The notes under the pieces: generated by a model
Told to the model about the DNA's origin: nothing
Database searches by the model: none
What the model saw: the letters and a program-made list of their open reading frames with translations, nothing else
Program-made: the position numbers and the translations under genes
Shown here: positions 42,511 through 53,424 of the stretch, in pieces
Numbering within the stretch: position 1 is the stretch's first letter
Layout: each line of letters begins with the position of its first letter
Assembly: GCF_030463535.1 (NCBI RefSeq)
Contig: NC_132899.1
Span: 12,114,990 to 12,178,989 of the forward strand
DNA from: Salminus brasiliensis
Taxonomy: Eukaryota; Chordata; Actinopteri; Characiformes; Bryconidae
Length of the DNA: 64,000 nt
Reading direction: 5' to 3'

Positions 42511-42830
42511 GAGATGAAGAGAGGGACAGAACAAGCAATTAAGGGAGCTAGCAAGATTAAGAGATCGGGGGGATAGAGATACACTCTTTAAAAGAGTTTT
42601 CTTTAAGGGTTCTTTAGTAAACACAACGGTTCTATATAGACCTATGGGGGTTGAAGACACTCTTAAAAAAGGGTTCTTTGAGGATTTTAGTTAAGATGGT
42701 GGTTCTTTTTAGAACCATGACAACTCAAAGAGCTATTTGAATGCTAACTTGGTTCTTTGCATAGTTATAAATAGTTCAAATGGTTCTGGGCCAATGTTAA
42801 GTAAAAAAACCCTCTCAGTACTACACAAAT
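42184..42830. repeat. GGTTCTT-type dispersed repeats, two or three copies
   Basis: ACTCTTTAATATATGGTTCT, GGGTTCTTTAGTAAACACAA, AAAAAAGGGTTCTTTGAGGA and TGGTTCTTTTTAGAACCATG mark repeated copies of a short, partly palindromic unit built on GGTTCTT/AAGAACC, interrupted by a (GA)n tract. The same family occurs at 21150, 49580 and 50838. I recall similar units in other fish genomes but cannot classify them. Confidence 0.65.
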
Positions 42831-42857
42831 CAGTTTTTAGCAGCAGAGTCACACACA

Positions 42858-42897
<40 letters not shown>

Positions 42898-43804
42898 GTA
42901 TTCTTTGACATTTCTGGTTTTCCTTTCCTTAGTCACAGTTCAGCAGGGACCCCTACTGTTTGTACAATGCTTTAAAAATCAGCAGATGCTTTGCCACACT
43001 GCTATCACACACGTACGGATGTTAAAGATTCTGATCCGAGCTTGTGCAGGACAGATATCTTTGAACTAAACAGCTCAAACAGTGTGTGAAGCCCAGTGGT
43101 GGAGTTTAAAATTCCACTGAGCTCAGGCCACTGGCAGATCAAGCAAGCTAACTACATCAGACGCTACAGAGATCCTGCTTTGGGGGAGTGTAGTAAAAAA
43201 AAAACTGCATCTGCAATTACAGAAAGCAAGAGTGAGTGCTGAAGGAAATGTACCTGCAGGATGAATGTGTGGTGGTGAACGTGTGTGATAAGTGATGTCT
43301 TTTTGATGATCCTATAAAGTAAGAAACATCTATAGAAATATCTTGTTTGATCAGTATATTCATGGGATGAATTATACAGTACGGATGACCTATCTATGCT
43401 GAGCCCACAAATATGTTATGTTGTACCAACTGTGAGGTTGGGCAAGGTTTACACTGGTGAACAAACAAGAGCAATTTAATGAGAAACTGTAGCAATATTT
43501 GTTTAATTAATGTGGAGTTTTAAAATGCTGCACTAAAGTCCACCAAGCTGGACTGTTGTTACAGCTAATTATGACTAAGCATATTGTAAACTTGCTACTA
43601 TGCTATTGATAGCATAATCACAAAATAAACATCTGATTTATTCTACATGTGATAAATTCTAATGCTTTAATTCTAAGTCATTATATATTTTTCTAAATAT
43701 AGTTATTTAGACCGAACCTGAGCTTCTCATTACATTAAAGGGAATGTTTGTCAGCCTTCTGCAAAGGTCATCCACCCTAACATGACATAGAGTAGGAAAA
43801 GGTC

Positions 43805-44372
43805 ATTGTGATGTCATACACATTATAACGCCCTATGCAACTGACCTTCAGAGCACTGTAATGTGTATGACATCCTAATGCCCTGCACCTGTTACTGTAT
43901 TATAGGTAACACTTTAATAATGCATTGTGACTTCATATACATTTCATATACATTACATATAGGTTACTTATACTGTAAGTAAAAATTCCAATAATTCCAA
44001 AATACTATATTATAAGTACATAATAATATTATAAATAACAATTTCATAATTCATTGTGATGTCATAGACATTACATTTGCTAGTATTAAAAGTAACAGTT
44101 TCAAAAGGCAGTGTGATGTCATAGATATTAGATTACTTATACTGTAAGTAAGAATTTCATAATGCATTGTGATGTCATAGGCATAAGCATAGGATTGCTT
44201 GTACTATAAGTAACATTTCCAAAAGATATTGTGATGTCATACACTTTACATTTCCTTACACTGTAAGTAAGAATTCCATAATGCATTGTGATGTCATAGG
44301 CATTACAGTACTTTTATTATAAGTAACCATTCCAAAAGGCATTGTGATGACATACACTTTACATTATCCTTA
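43805..44372. repeat. Minisatellite with 55-60-bp unit, two alternating unit types
   Basis: The core ATTGTGATGTCATA recurs at about 43806, 44054, 44111, 44168, 44228, 44286 and 44341 (last with one change). Spacing in the right half is 55-60 bases. Units alternate between an AATGCATTGTGATGTCATAG type and an AAAAGGCATTGTGATGTC type, separated by TTACTTATACTGTAAGTAA. A 16-bp perfect inverted pair (43810-43825 and 43859-43874) sits at the left edge. Confidence 0.85.
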
Positions 44373-44824
44373 AAGTTAAAAGTCTCCTTTTAGATCACAG
44401 TTTACTGCACACACTGCAACACTTTGCGGTAAAAGCCTGTGTGCCCAAATGTTCACTCTCCTCCTGACCTCATAATCGCAAGTTTGGCCCCTTTATTATA
44501 TGAAAGCAATTTGCACTTCATGTAATTTTCATTTGGTGCCTGTGTGTTCAGGATGGCCCTTGCCTGTAATACTGCATTAATGGATTATGCTTTTATCCAG
44601 CTTGCTGCTCTGCAGCCCCTAGCCCTCATTAGCAAACCCAGAACTGGAGGAAGAGAAGTTCTGCTCTCCAAGGAGGTCAGTCCAGTCCCCTGTATCTCGT
44701 CTGTAAGTTTCTTGTGCATCCGGCGGAGAGTTATCTTCATCGCTCTCTCTCTCTCTGTCTATCTCTCTCTCTTACAATCTGCTCTTTTTGTTATATTAAT
44801 CACTCCTAGAGAGAAAGCTAGAGA

Positions 44825-44865
<41 letters not shown>

Positions 44866-45019
44866 GAGGGGGCTGGGGCACTGGACAGTAGAATGTACAG
44901 TATGTATGGAGCTTTCTCTCATGCCACTGCCTAGCACTATATGAAAAGTGTTAACATTCAGTCCTCCCACCCTTCAACACTCAAAGGCGAAAAGCATCCA
45001 AGGCCAATCTATTCTATTC

Positions 45020-45102
<83 letters not shown>

Positions 45103-45324
45103 ACACACACACACACGCACACACACTCTCTCTCTCTAGCTTTAGCTCTAATTATACTGAGAAGTAGGCTGCTGTTCTAGTTCAGAGCACCCAAGTGGGT
45201 GGCCTGATTCACCATCAATGGAAGGACAGAGGCAGGACAGAAGCAGGATGGCAGGATGTGTGTGTGTACGCATGACAAGGTTTTCTGCTGCTAATTAAAG
45301 TGTTTCTAATGAGCTATGCAGATG

Positions 45325-45773
45325 TACATCAATCAGCCATAACATTAGTACCACCTTCTTAATACTGAGTAGGTCCAACTTGTGCTGCCCCAACAGAGGT
45401 GGCCATTTGAGGCATGTACTCCACAAGACCTCTGAATGTGTCCTTGATTTCTGGCACCAAGACCTGCAGGTTGTGAGGTGGGGCCTCCATGATCACATTA
45501 ATAAGCCTTTGGTGCCCACGACCCTGTTGCTGGTTCACCAGTTGACCATTCTTGGTCCACATTTGGTAGGTAGTGACACAGGGGGAAAAAAAACCTGCCT
45601 GATGTTTTGGAGATCCTTATGCTTGACCATTTGTTCTGCTATAAACACATCACCTTCAAGAAATGACTGTTTACTTGCTGCCTAATATGTAGGTCCCACC
45701 CCTTGACAGATGCCACTGCGGATATTTTTCACTTCACCTGTCAGTGGTGCTAATGTTATGGCTGATCGGTGTA
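45325..45773 (-). mobile_element. Internally deleted Tc1-like transposon with good terminal repeats
   Basis: The left end, ATCAATCAGCCATAACATTA, and the right end, TAATGTTATGGCTGATCGGT, are inverted repeats of a well-known fish Tc1 terminus, each bounded by TA. Reading the - strand from the left part gives the last residues of the transposase (E-A-P-P-H-N-L-Q, F-R-G-L-V-E-Y-M-P). The centre of the gene is deleted, leaving about 449 bases. Confidence 0.88.
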
Positions 45774-45863
45774 AATATTCAGTATACTACCAAAATATAA
45801 TTACCTAATCATTTTCATCCCTGACAGTAGCAAATCTGGTGTGAAACCATATTTAGCTCATTT

Positions 45864-46000
45864 GAAGTAACTACGCAGATACTCCATCAAGAACAAATCG
45901 GCCAATCAGATCCCTCACATATTATATTGCTGGGTCTCCTCTGTTTAAACTTATATAGCTCAAATGAGGCCTTAGACAGACCAGCAGTCTTTCAGCAGTA
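45864..46000. repeat. Dispersed 137-bp repeat, copy 1 of 2
   Basis: From GAAGTAACTACGCAGATACT to CTTTCAGCAGTA it matches 47805-47941 in the same orientation with scattered substitutions. It is non-coding. It could be part of an unnamed element. Confidence 0.8.
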
Positions 46001-46068
46001 TCTGCAGTGGTTGCAAGTGAAAAATGTTTGTCTGATTGGGTGGACTGCATGTTCTTTCTCTTGCTCAT

Positions 46069-46116
<48 letters not shown>

Positions 46117-46185
46117 TCACTGTGTTGTTTACAAAGCCACAAATCTAATTCCATCTTGAGTGGTTGCTCAGCAACCCAGTCATAA

Positions 46186-46299
46186 GGGCCCAGTTTCCCA
46201 AAAGATCATCATATCTGATACAGAGAGCTTTCAAAGCAATGTCCTAATTACAGTCTTACAGTTGTGTTTGTGCTAGAATGCTTCTGAGAAACCAGGCCC
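46186..46299. mobile_element. Short MITE with GGGCCCAGTTTC termini
   Basis: The left end GGGCCCAGTTTCCCAAAAG and the reverse complement of the right end, GGGCCTGGTTTCTCAGAAG, match at most positions. This gives a 114-base element with about 19-base terminal repeats and no coding capacity. No clear target duplication was seen. Confidence 0.7.
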
Positions 46300-46351
46300 A
46301 GCTCAGACAGGCTGTTCCTTCCAGTAGGCTCTTCCGTTATCAGCGGACACA

Positions 46352-46403
<52 letters not shown>

Positions 46404-47804
46404 AACACACACACACACACACACTCATTATAGCCATTTCATCTCCACTCCACATCCATCCTCTGGGTAGAAAAGCTTAATTTAATAATAAAAGTCAGTA
46501 CATTAAAAATAGAAATATAGACGATCCCATAGAAGTAAGAAAAAGAACAGAGAGAGAGAGAGAGAGACCTTTGCCAACATGTTGACTTGCATAAGAGCAG
46601 GTTTCAGTGAAGCTGAGGCTGAGGTTGCTAAGCAACCGCATCCGTGCAGCAGCTGCATTGCGACATAGAGTTGGGAATATGCTGTGTGAAGTTGACCGCT
46701 TCCCCACGCGCTTACCCCTCGTGACATTTCATTAGAAAGGTGCGGGTCTTGAGCAGCACTGAACGCTGCACTGCTATGTGGGTCACCTCCAACACTGATC
46801 CAGCGACCTGAGCTTCCACAAAGTTTCGGGGATGAGCAAACCCTCACAGATAAACAAACACGAGCACGCACGGGCTGCAGCTCACGCGCCAGCCTGTCTA
46901 GATTGTGATATGCTGACTCACTCCTTGTTTGGAGGAGTCACGTGGGTGGAAAAGAGCGGAGTATGGAGAGCAAGGGGAGGCTGTTTCAGGGGCTGCAGGA
47001 AATCTGCAAAACTGTTGGCCAAACTGGTGTTCTCTGGGTATGTCGCAGGTCTTAAATCCACAGCAGATAAACAGAGAGAGAGAGATGTAGTCGTTTTATA
47101 ATGCTTAAACACAACTTGGCAGGAAACACACCTACATTTGGCACCAAAGCACACATCCTACAGCTCCCCTTAGCAAAGCTATCCAACACTATCTGCAGGT
47201 GCAGGATTCAACACTAGCTTCCCTCTGGTCTGTCTCATTAGACTGCACTGACACCTGCTGGTCACTGAGAGAAACGGCAGCCCACTGGCGCGCACTACTT
47301 GAACAAATGCTTGAACGTTGTAGAAACGTTCAGCAATTTTCCAGGAAGGTTAGCAGAATGTGCAGAATTAATGTTGCAGATGGATGGATCATTTATTTAA
47401 AACTAGAAAATAATATTTTCTGAATTTGCACTGATAATAAAAAAATTATGTTCTTGCATTATTTTTTTATGTTTACCAAATGTGAAAAACCTCAACTTCA
47501 GTTATGAGAATAAATGAATACATGTTTAAAAACATTCTGAAAACAAGACAAATAAAAAAAACAAATAACCAAAATATAATTACTTTTTTTATCACTAATT
47601 ACTTTTTTGTCTGTCTGTAATCTGGAGTGAATGACCCTCAGTATTAGTAGCCATATTTAAATCTCAGGGATAAAATAACAAAGCCAGTGAACAGACGTGG
47701 TCACGCTCTGTGTTGTTATTGTTAGGGCATGCTGCAACTTTTGTGCAATGCTGACTTTCTGTACATCTGGCCTATGAATAGTAATTTGAGCTACGTGCGG
47801 GAAT

Positions 47805-47941
47805 TTGAAGTAACTACGCAGAAACTTCATCAAGAACAAATCGCCCAATCAGATCCCTCACATATTACACTGGCGAGTCTCCTCTGTTCAAACTAATACG
47901 ACTCAAATAAGGCCTAAGACAAACCATGTCTTTCAGCAGTA
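47805..47941. repeat. Dispersed 137-bp repeat, copy 2 of 2
   Basis: Partner of 45864-46000. Most differences are single substitutions, for example CAAATCGCCCAATCAGATCC here versus CAAATCGGCCAATCAGATCC there. Confidence 0.8.
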
Positions 47942-48057
47942 AAAAAAACTAAACAAAACAGGAACATCCTGAAAACTTCACTGACAAATCAAAAAGACCA
48001 AAAGTTGTACTAACCAGAATGTTCTAGCTAGGTCATTTGTAAACGTCACTTACACCA

Positions 48058-48187
48058 ATAAGAGTCCCTGGGCAAGACTCCTAACACTAGGTTGGCCCAC
48101 CTCTGTAATACGAGTAACCTTGTAAGTCGCTCTGGATAAGAGCGTCAGCTAATTACCATAAATGTAAATGTAAATGTAAACGTAAAT
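48058..48187 (+). mobile_element. 5'-truncated SINE/L2-type tail
   Basis: TTGTAAGTCGCTCTGGATAA then GAGCGTCAGCTAATTACC is the tail shared by fish L2-clade LINEs and their SINEs, ending in an (AATGTA)n repeat. The head is missing. Confidence 0.75.
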
Positions 48188-49049
48188 CCAGATTTAGTGA
48201 AGTAAACGTGGAAAATTTGTGTAGAATGTGTTCATTATTCTTACTCTTTTCCTATATCCTTTGTGCATTTGTGTATTTGCTTTTTTGTCAGTCTGTAATA
48301 CTATAAAGTACGAAAGAGAGCCAACGGCTGTTTAAGGGAATAGTGTGAAGTGCGTATACAGTATTTACCTGGCATAGATGCCACAGGACATAGAACTGCA
48401 TCCAGTTTTGAATTAAAATGTGTATTAAAATCTATGGCTGGTTAAAAAAATAATAATAATTAACACTCAGAACAATTTCAACATAAGTTGTCTTACCAGT
48501 TTAGTAGAATTCAGCATATACTTACCTCTTACTAGTTTTCCTTCATCTGAGAGGGAGCAAAGGTACAGGTGGTGGTGCAGAAATTCAACTCAAGTATGTA
48601 GTCTAGTATCTAATATGTTGGTTGGTTGTTTTAAAAGGAACCAAATAACACTTCTTTAAATGACCGGTGAAACATTATTTGTTAAAAATAAGAAAGAAAG
48701 TTTAATATACCACTAATGCTTCAATTTGTATCTTATTGTAAGACCTGATTAAGAAGAAACACAGGTAATATGATAAGCAGGACTATTTTACTACTCTGCA
48801 CTAGAATGTTGTGGTGGTGATGATTTTTCTGTGGTACGTTTATTAGTTATTGTTTCCGAAAACAAGCAAAAAGAAACATTATTAAAACAAAACAAATCTA
48901 TTGTTATAATCTCCTGTGTGTTTGGGTCAGAACTGGGCTAAATAGATAAACTAATTGTTGTGTTTCTTCACAGTAGCTTATTAATGTAATGCGTTCAGAA
49001 CAGCAGCGGGCCTAGAACAGGGCTGTTCAGCTTGTTAGGTTTAATGGCT

Positions 49050-49151
49050 TGTCCAGAAGGTCTCCGCCCCTTTTGAATAGGGAGATTTTTCAGTGTGAAA
49101 ACGCAGTGTGTCATACTGAAATGGTCAGTAAGCTGCTCTCCCCTCACTGAC
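49050..49151 (+). promoter_or_regulatory. epcam: epcam proximal promoter/leader with short upstream ORF
   Basis: A GC box (CTCCGCCCC) lies at 49062-49070, about 80 bases before the start codon. An upstream ATG at 49121 opens a nine-codon frame that stops with TGA at 49148-49150, one base before the epcam ATG at 49152. The transcription start is unknown, so whether the upstream frame is in the mRNA is an inference. Confidence 0.5.
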
Positions 49152-49640
49152 ATGACTTCACCTGGAAACCTGGTGCTCTTTTTGTTGTTGTTCGTGGGAC
49201 GATCACACGCTTGTAAGTATATTGTAATACAAACGGCTTACATTTAAAGCAGCTTGTGTCCTGTACCATTGCTAAAGGTCAGTCCCTGTTGAAAGCCGTT
49301 TTTGAGGTCAGGTTTTCCAAACTTAATTTGATCCTTTTTTACTTTATTTGTTATATTTTCATATCAAATCTTAACAACCTTCTTTTGTTAATGTTTGAGG
49401 CTCCTGTGGCTCTCTGAGCTGGGTCACTTGTGATGAACCTTCATGCCAGTGTTATATCAATGTTGGTGAAGGGCAAAGGCAAATTCTTAACTGCACTGCA
49501 GGTATGTGGTTTGTTGGAAGTATTGGTCTTCTCTGAATGTTTATACACTGTTCAGTTTCTTACATATGCAGGCTCCCGTTTGTGCTCCCTTTAAAAAGGG
49601 GTTCTTCAAGGTTCTTCATAATAAAATAATTTATTTAAAA

Positions 49641-49720
<80 letters not shown>

Positions 49721-52155
49721 TGGATTATGGAATCATACATCTCAGACCACTGGAATGCGTAAATGCTTCTTTGACTGGTTTAATGGTTCTTCCATGAGTT
49801 AAAGAACGTATGTAGAACCCTTTTCTGCTAACTGCTAACTCTGTTTCACTTACTCTACTCAGTTTCCCAACTAATGTAAAGTTGACTTGAACTTCGACTG
49901 ACCTTTTCCGTTCTCTTTTCTTTTCTTCGTCAGAGATTCCAAAATGCTTTCTGATGAAGGCAGAGATGTACCGCCTTCGACATCCTTCATCCTCGCAGAA
50001 TAAGCCCACAGAAACAGCTCTGGCTGATAGCGATGAACTTTACGATCCAGATTGTGAGTCCAACGGGCTCTTCAAGGCCAAGCAGTGTAATAACATTGAT
50101 GTCTGCTGGTGTGTCGACAGTGCGGGAGTGCACACCTCTGACAAGGGTGACAGAAACCTGAATTGTGATGAGCTGGTGGAGACAGAGTAGGTGTGATGCC
50201 ATGTGAAATAATGGAATCAAATACTGAAGTAACTGTGTGGTTTCTAATGGTTTCTTGTGATTGCATCTCCGGTACTTTATAGTTTTTACTCTATGTTGAG
50301 TTTTACTGACTCCAAATAGCATCAGCATTGATATGAAGAAGCTGAGATTTCTGAATATTGAATGTTCTTTTTCCTCCTTTTTCTTTTTCCACAGCCAGGG
50401 TCGTAACCAGTTGAACCACAAAAAGATCAGTAAACCCCTAGAGACTTCCCCGCTGCAGAGGTGAGTTGTGGGCATCTTGTGACTTTGTTAAAGCTTTGAT
50501 GTATTGTGTCTTTTCCTCATGTACAGTTAATAATAAACAAGTACCAAGACATTGTGGTGGTAATTGGGATATGGTTACTTATTTACAGTTTTCTTGCCCA
50601 TGCCATTCAGGACCAGAAGCAGGTCAGCAAGATGAAGGTCAAGGTCAGAACATATTGTATCTAAAATATTAAGTTAAGCCCTTAAAGCCTGTATTTAATT
50701 TGTTTTGTTACCAAATAATAGTTATAGCATTAGGGCTAATAACTGATTAATAAACCTTGCATGTCGGGGGTTAATTATAAATTAGTATCAGTTAGTGTTA
50801 TTCATTTCTGTCATATTATCCACTGCTAAACTCTAGAGGATGCTACAAAGGGTTCTGTGATACCATAGAAGAACCATTTTTGAAAGAAATGTGACTGTGA
50901 AGAAACTTTAAGTTGATAAAGAACCTTTAAAGAAAATGAACACAACTTATACAAACTGATTCTCTATGAGACACAAGAAAGGTTCTTCTATTGCATAATT
51001 CAAAGAACCCCTTATTTTGGGTACTTTCCTTCTAGATTTACGTCAAATAATGCATTTAAACATACAATAAAAACCTGTATTTACTTTCTGCTGGTAATTC
51101 TTTACTTTACACTTTACACATGCCACATTGTGTTTCTGTAGTATGATGCTAATGCCCGTCTCATCACTCTGGATTTGAAAAATGACATTGGAGATCATAC
51201 ACAGGACCTGTCTGGATTGGGCTATTACATGAAGGAAGATGTGAGAACGTCAGCTTACAAATATAACTATTAAAAATAAGATTATTTAGTGTGTTTATTT
51301 ATTGGTGATTTTGAACTTTCTCAGATTGACCAAATGATGTTTGAGGGCACAGGTCAAAAGCTGGAGATAGACAACATTGTGGTATACTATGAGGAGGAGG
51401 AGAAGGAGGAAGAGGAGGAGGAGGCACCCACTGCTGGAATGCAGAAGCTCACATTTGGAATCCTTACGATCACTGTTGTGCTCGTCCTGGCCGCTGTTCT
51501 TGGGCTTCTCTTTCTGGTTGGTCACCATGTAAGACAGATTTCTACAGATATGTATTGTACTGTAGTGTGCATTGTTTTGCCATGTATGGAAAGCTAATTT
51601 TCCTCTCCTCTTTAGTTCCTGGTCAGAAGACAAAAGCGAGGCCAATATGAAAAGGCTCAGGTCAGTTCACTGATGATATTCTTTTTATGAATCTTCATAA
51701 AAATTATGAATAAAGTGCCTAGAGGTCAATGTCTTTCTTAATAATGAAGCGGATATTTAATATTCTATAGAATTCTTAATATTGTTGCTGTCGAGCAAAC
51801 ACCTTGTATCTCAAAAAGAACAGCTTTACAAGAGAAGGATCAAGTCATTTTGGAGCATTTCTATTAGTTCATTCGTCATAACGTGTGGACACAATATAAG
51901 ACCTATCAACTGCCAGGTTCACATTGTGTCAGAAAGTAAAAAATAAAAAATAAAAGCAAAAATGGAGAGGCAAGGTTTTGCGTGATCTTTGTCCTAAACT
52001 TGAATTAAGAGAAAATAGCTTAAACTAAGTCAAATGAAGTGTTTATGCTGCTGTAGGAATCAGGCTGATGTACTGAGTATTGCAGATATGCATGTTTTGA
52101 TTATTTTTTTGTTTTTTTGTTTTTTTGTCAGACGAGTGAAATGGAGGACATTTAG
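49152..52155 (+). CDS. epcam: Epithelial cell adhesion molecule (EpCAM)
   Basis: EpCAM is a type I epithelial membrane glycoprotein for adhesion and signalling. Exons: 49152-49212, 49400-49501, 49934-50186, 50395-50460, 50589-50643, 51142-51240, 51325-51528, 51616-51660, 52132-52155. This is nine exons, as in human EPCAM, and 302 residues. A signal peptide (M-T-S-P-G-N then Leu/Val/Phe-rich, ending S-H-A) leads into a Cys-rich first domain with one N-C-T sequon. Exon 3 encodes the thyroglobulin type-1 domain (K-C-F-L-M-K-A-E-M, L-Y-D-P-D-C, C-W-C-V). Then come the C-terminal ectodomain (Y-Y-M-K-E-D), a transmembrane helix (51448-51516) and a basic tail (R-R-Q-K-R-G-Q-Y-E-K-A), as in vertebrate EpCAM. 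Exon 3 must end at 50186, because reading on meets TAG. The exon 5 donor is uncertain: 50622, 50637 and 50643 all keep frame, giving 295, 300 or 302 residues. Unusual: an acidic Glu run before the membrane. Confidence 0.92.
49580..49830. repeat. GGTTCTT repeat split by a 73-bp (AT)n tract, epcam intron 2
   Basis: GGGGTTCTTCAAGGTTCTTC, the (AT)n run at 49645-49717, then AATGGTTCTTCCATGAGTTA. It is the same dispersed family as at 42184. The microsatellite seems to have grown inside the element. Confidence 0.7.
50606..50790. repeat. Local duplication, copy 1 (end of epcam exon 5 and intron 5)
   Basis: GGTCAGCAAGATGAAGGTCA, AAAATATTAAGTTAAGCCCTTA and GTTACCAAATAATAG recur in the same order in the epcam 3'UTR at about 52250-52520. 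It holds three AGGTCA words. Confidence 0.8.
50838..51015. repeat. GGTTCTT/AAGAACC repeat, epcam intron 5
   Basis: Words such as AAAGGGTTCTGTGATACCAT, AGAAGAACCATTTTTG, AAAGAACCTTTAAAG and AAAGGTTCTTCTATTGCA mark another copy of this partly palindromic family, about 130 bases before exon 6. Confidence 0.65.
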
Positions 52156-52825
52156 ACTTTTAGCTGAACTTCCGGTCGGTGGAATCTGGAACACCTGACA
52201 ACACATTGTAACAGTTTGTGTGGATTCAGATCAGGACATTTTACTCTTTCAGGTCAGCAAGATCAAGGTCAAGGTCAGGACCGGCAAAAACATATTTGAC
52301 AATATATTTGAAATATTAAGTTAATCCCTTAGACCTCTGTATTTAAGCCCACACTTCATCAATCTCATAACTACATTACTGTCAAAATTAACAACACATT
52401 TCATAGGTCCCAAAGTAGAACCCTGTGGTATTCCACAAGATTAGTTACCAAATACTAGTTTCTGCATTAGGATTAATAACTGAATAATAAACATACTATG
52501 TAAGAGGTTATTTATCAATTATTTTATGTGAATTCAGACCAGGAATTTTTTCTCCTTCTGTTTTCCTCTTTGAGATGCTGTAATAAATCTAAACTGAAAC
52601 TCTACTTAATACTAAATTGTAGTGTAATAAGTTGTTTGTTTGATTGTTTAAATGTGTGCTAAGAATTTATTATTATGATGCCAATTATTACTACAGTCTT
52701 ATTCAGTAAGGTTCTGGATATGTGGCATTTATGTGTGGGGGATTCTAGTTTGTGCTACACTGCTCTTTCTGTACACAGATATTAAACAAGTCCATTGGAA
52801 TAAATACACATAAAGTGAATGTGTT
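52156..52825 (+). other. epcam: epcam 3'UTR
   Basis: It follows the TAG at 52153-52155. An AATAAA lies at 52799-52804 and is my preferred signal; an alternative lies at 53109-53114. It contains the second copy of the local duplication (about 52250-52520), where an extra block of about 85 bases is present. Confidence 0.5.
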
Positions 52826-53424
52826 TTCTTAATCATTTACAAAGCTCTCCTCAAGGAAGCCCAGCGTTTACAGTTACCATCCAATACCTAGTTCATCCTA
52901 AGGTTAATCAGGTGAACTTAATGAACTGAACACATCTATAAGAGGTCTGGAGGTCTGAGACGTCAGCAACCTAACTTCTTCTAACTGTGTTCTTCTAACC
53001 AGCAGATCAGTGACTGCACTGACTTCTGTATTTATGCCCCCATCTACTGCAACATCTCTGAGAATGTTTAACGAAGAATTTCACTGCAGACAAACTTCTT
53101 GTGTCTATAATAAAAATGATGAACGTTTTTAATCTGTGGGTTCTTGTTTTTGCTCGATATGAAAGAGCCTTCATTTATTATGCTATTAGCCCAGGCTCTT
53201 AACTATCTGCCACACGGACTCAACTATCAACTATTTGCCACTATTAATATTACCACTATTACCTATCATTACTGCCATGACTATATTAAGTTATACTACA
53301 CCATGATTTTATTTAATATTATGATTATGATCAGTTCAACAGTATAGATGGTTTGGTAACTTTTATCAATACTTAATAGTATAATCATAAATATAATCAT
53401 AAAGTAATCATAAATAGTTCTATT

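Larger units (their letters stand above)
41570..46424. repeat. Microsatellite-dense block
   Basis: Long dinucleotide runs lie at about 41570-41616 (GA), 41713-41747 (TG), 41895-41929 (TC), 42426-42506 (GA, one break), 42850-42892 (CA), 44818-44862 (GA), 45022-45138 (CT then CA), 46070-46115 (CA) and 46353-46424 (CA, interrupted). Arg-Glu or Ser-Leu rich open frames here are artefacts. Individual features within the block are listed separately. Confidence 0.92.
46425..49049. other. Intergenic DNA upstream of epcam
   Basis: No gene supported. It contains the second copy of the 137-bp repeat (47805-47941) and a retroposon tail (48058-48187). Otherwise AT-rich. Confidence 0.45.

Noticed and set aside
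42245-42584. Long open frames of Arg-Glu or Ser-Leu repeats on both strands
   Set aside because: They are translations of (GA)n/(CT)n microsatellites. The same applies to frames at 7210-7496, 25284-25568, 26955-27272, 44941-45180 and 46495-46707.
45359-45562. 67-codon gene on the - strand
   Set aside because: It is the residual C-terminus of a Tc1-like transposase within an internally deleted element.
47894-47912. TAATACGACTCA, the first 12 bases of the phage T7 promoter
   Set aside because: It then diverges (AATAAGG instead of CTATAGG), and the sister repeat at 45945 lacks it. It arose by substitution within a repeat and is coincidence, not vector sequence.
50184-50192. epcam exon 3 donor at GTGTGA (50191)
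   Set aside because: Using it would include an in-frame TAG. The donor GTAGGT at 50187 keeps the frame to exon 4.
49987-50475. 162-codon open frame on the - strand across epcam
   Set aside because: It is the antisense of epcam exons 3 and 4 and the intron between them. The + strand has the real, conserved exons.
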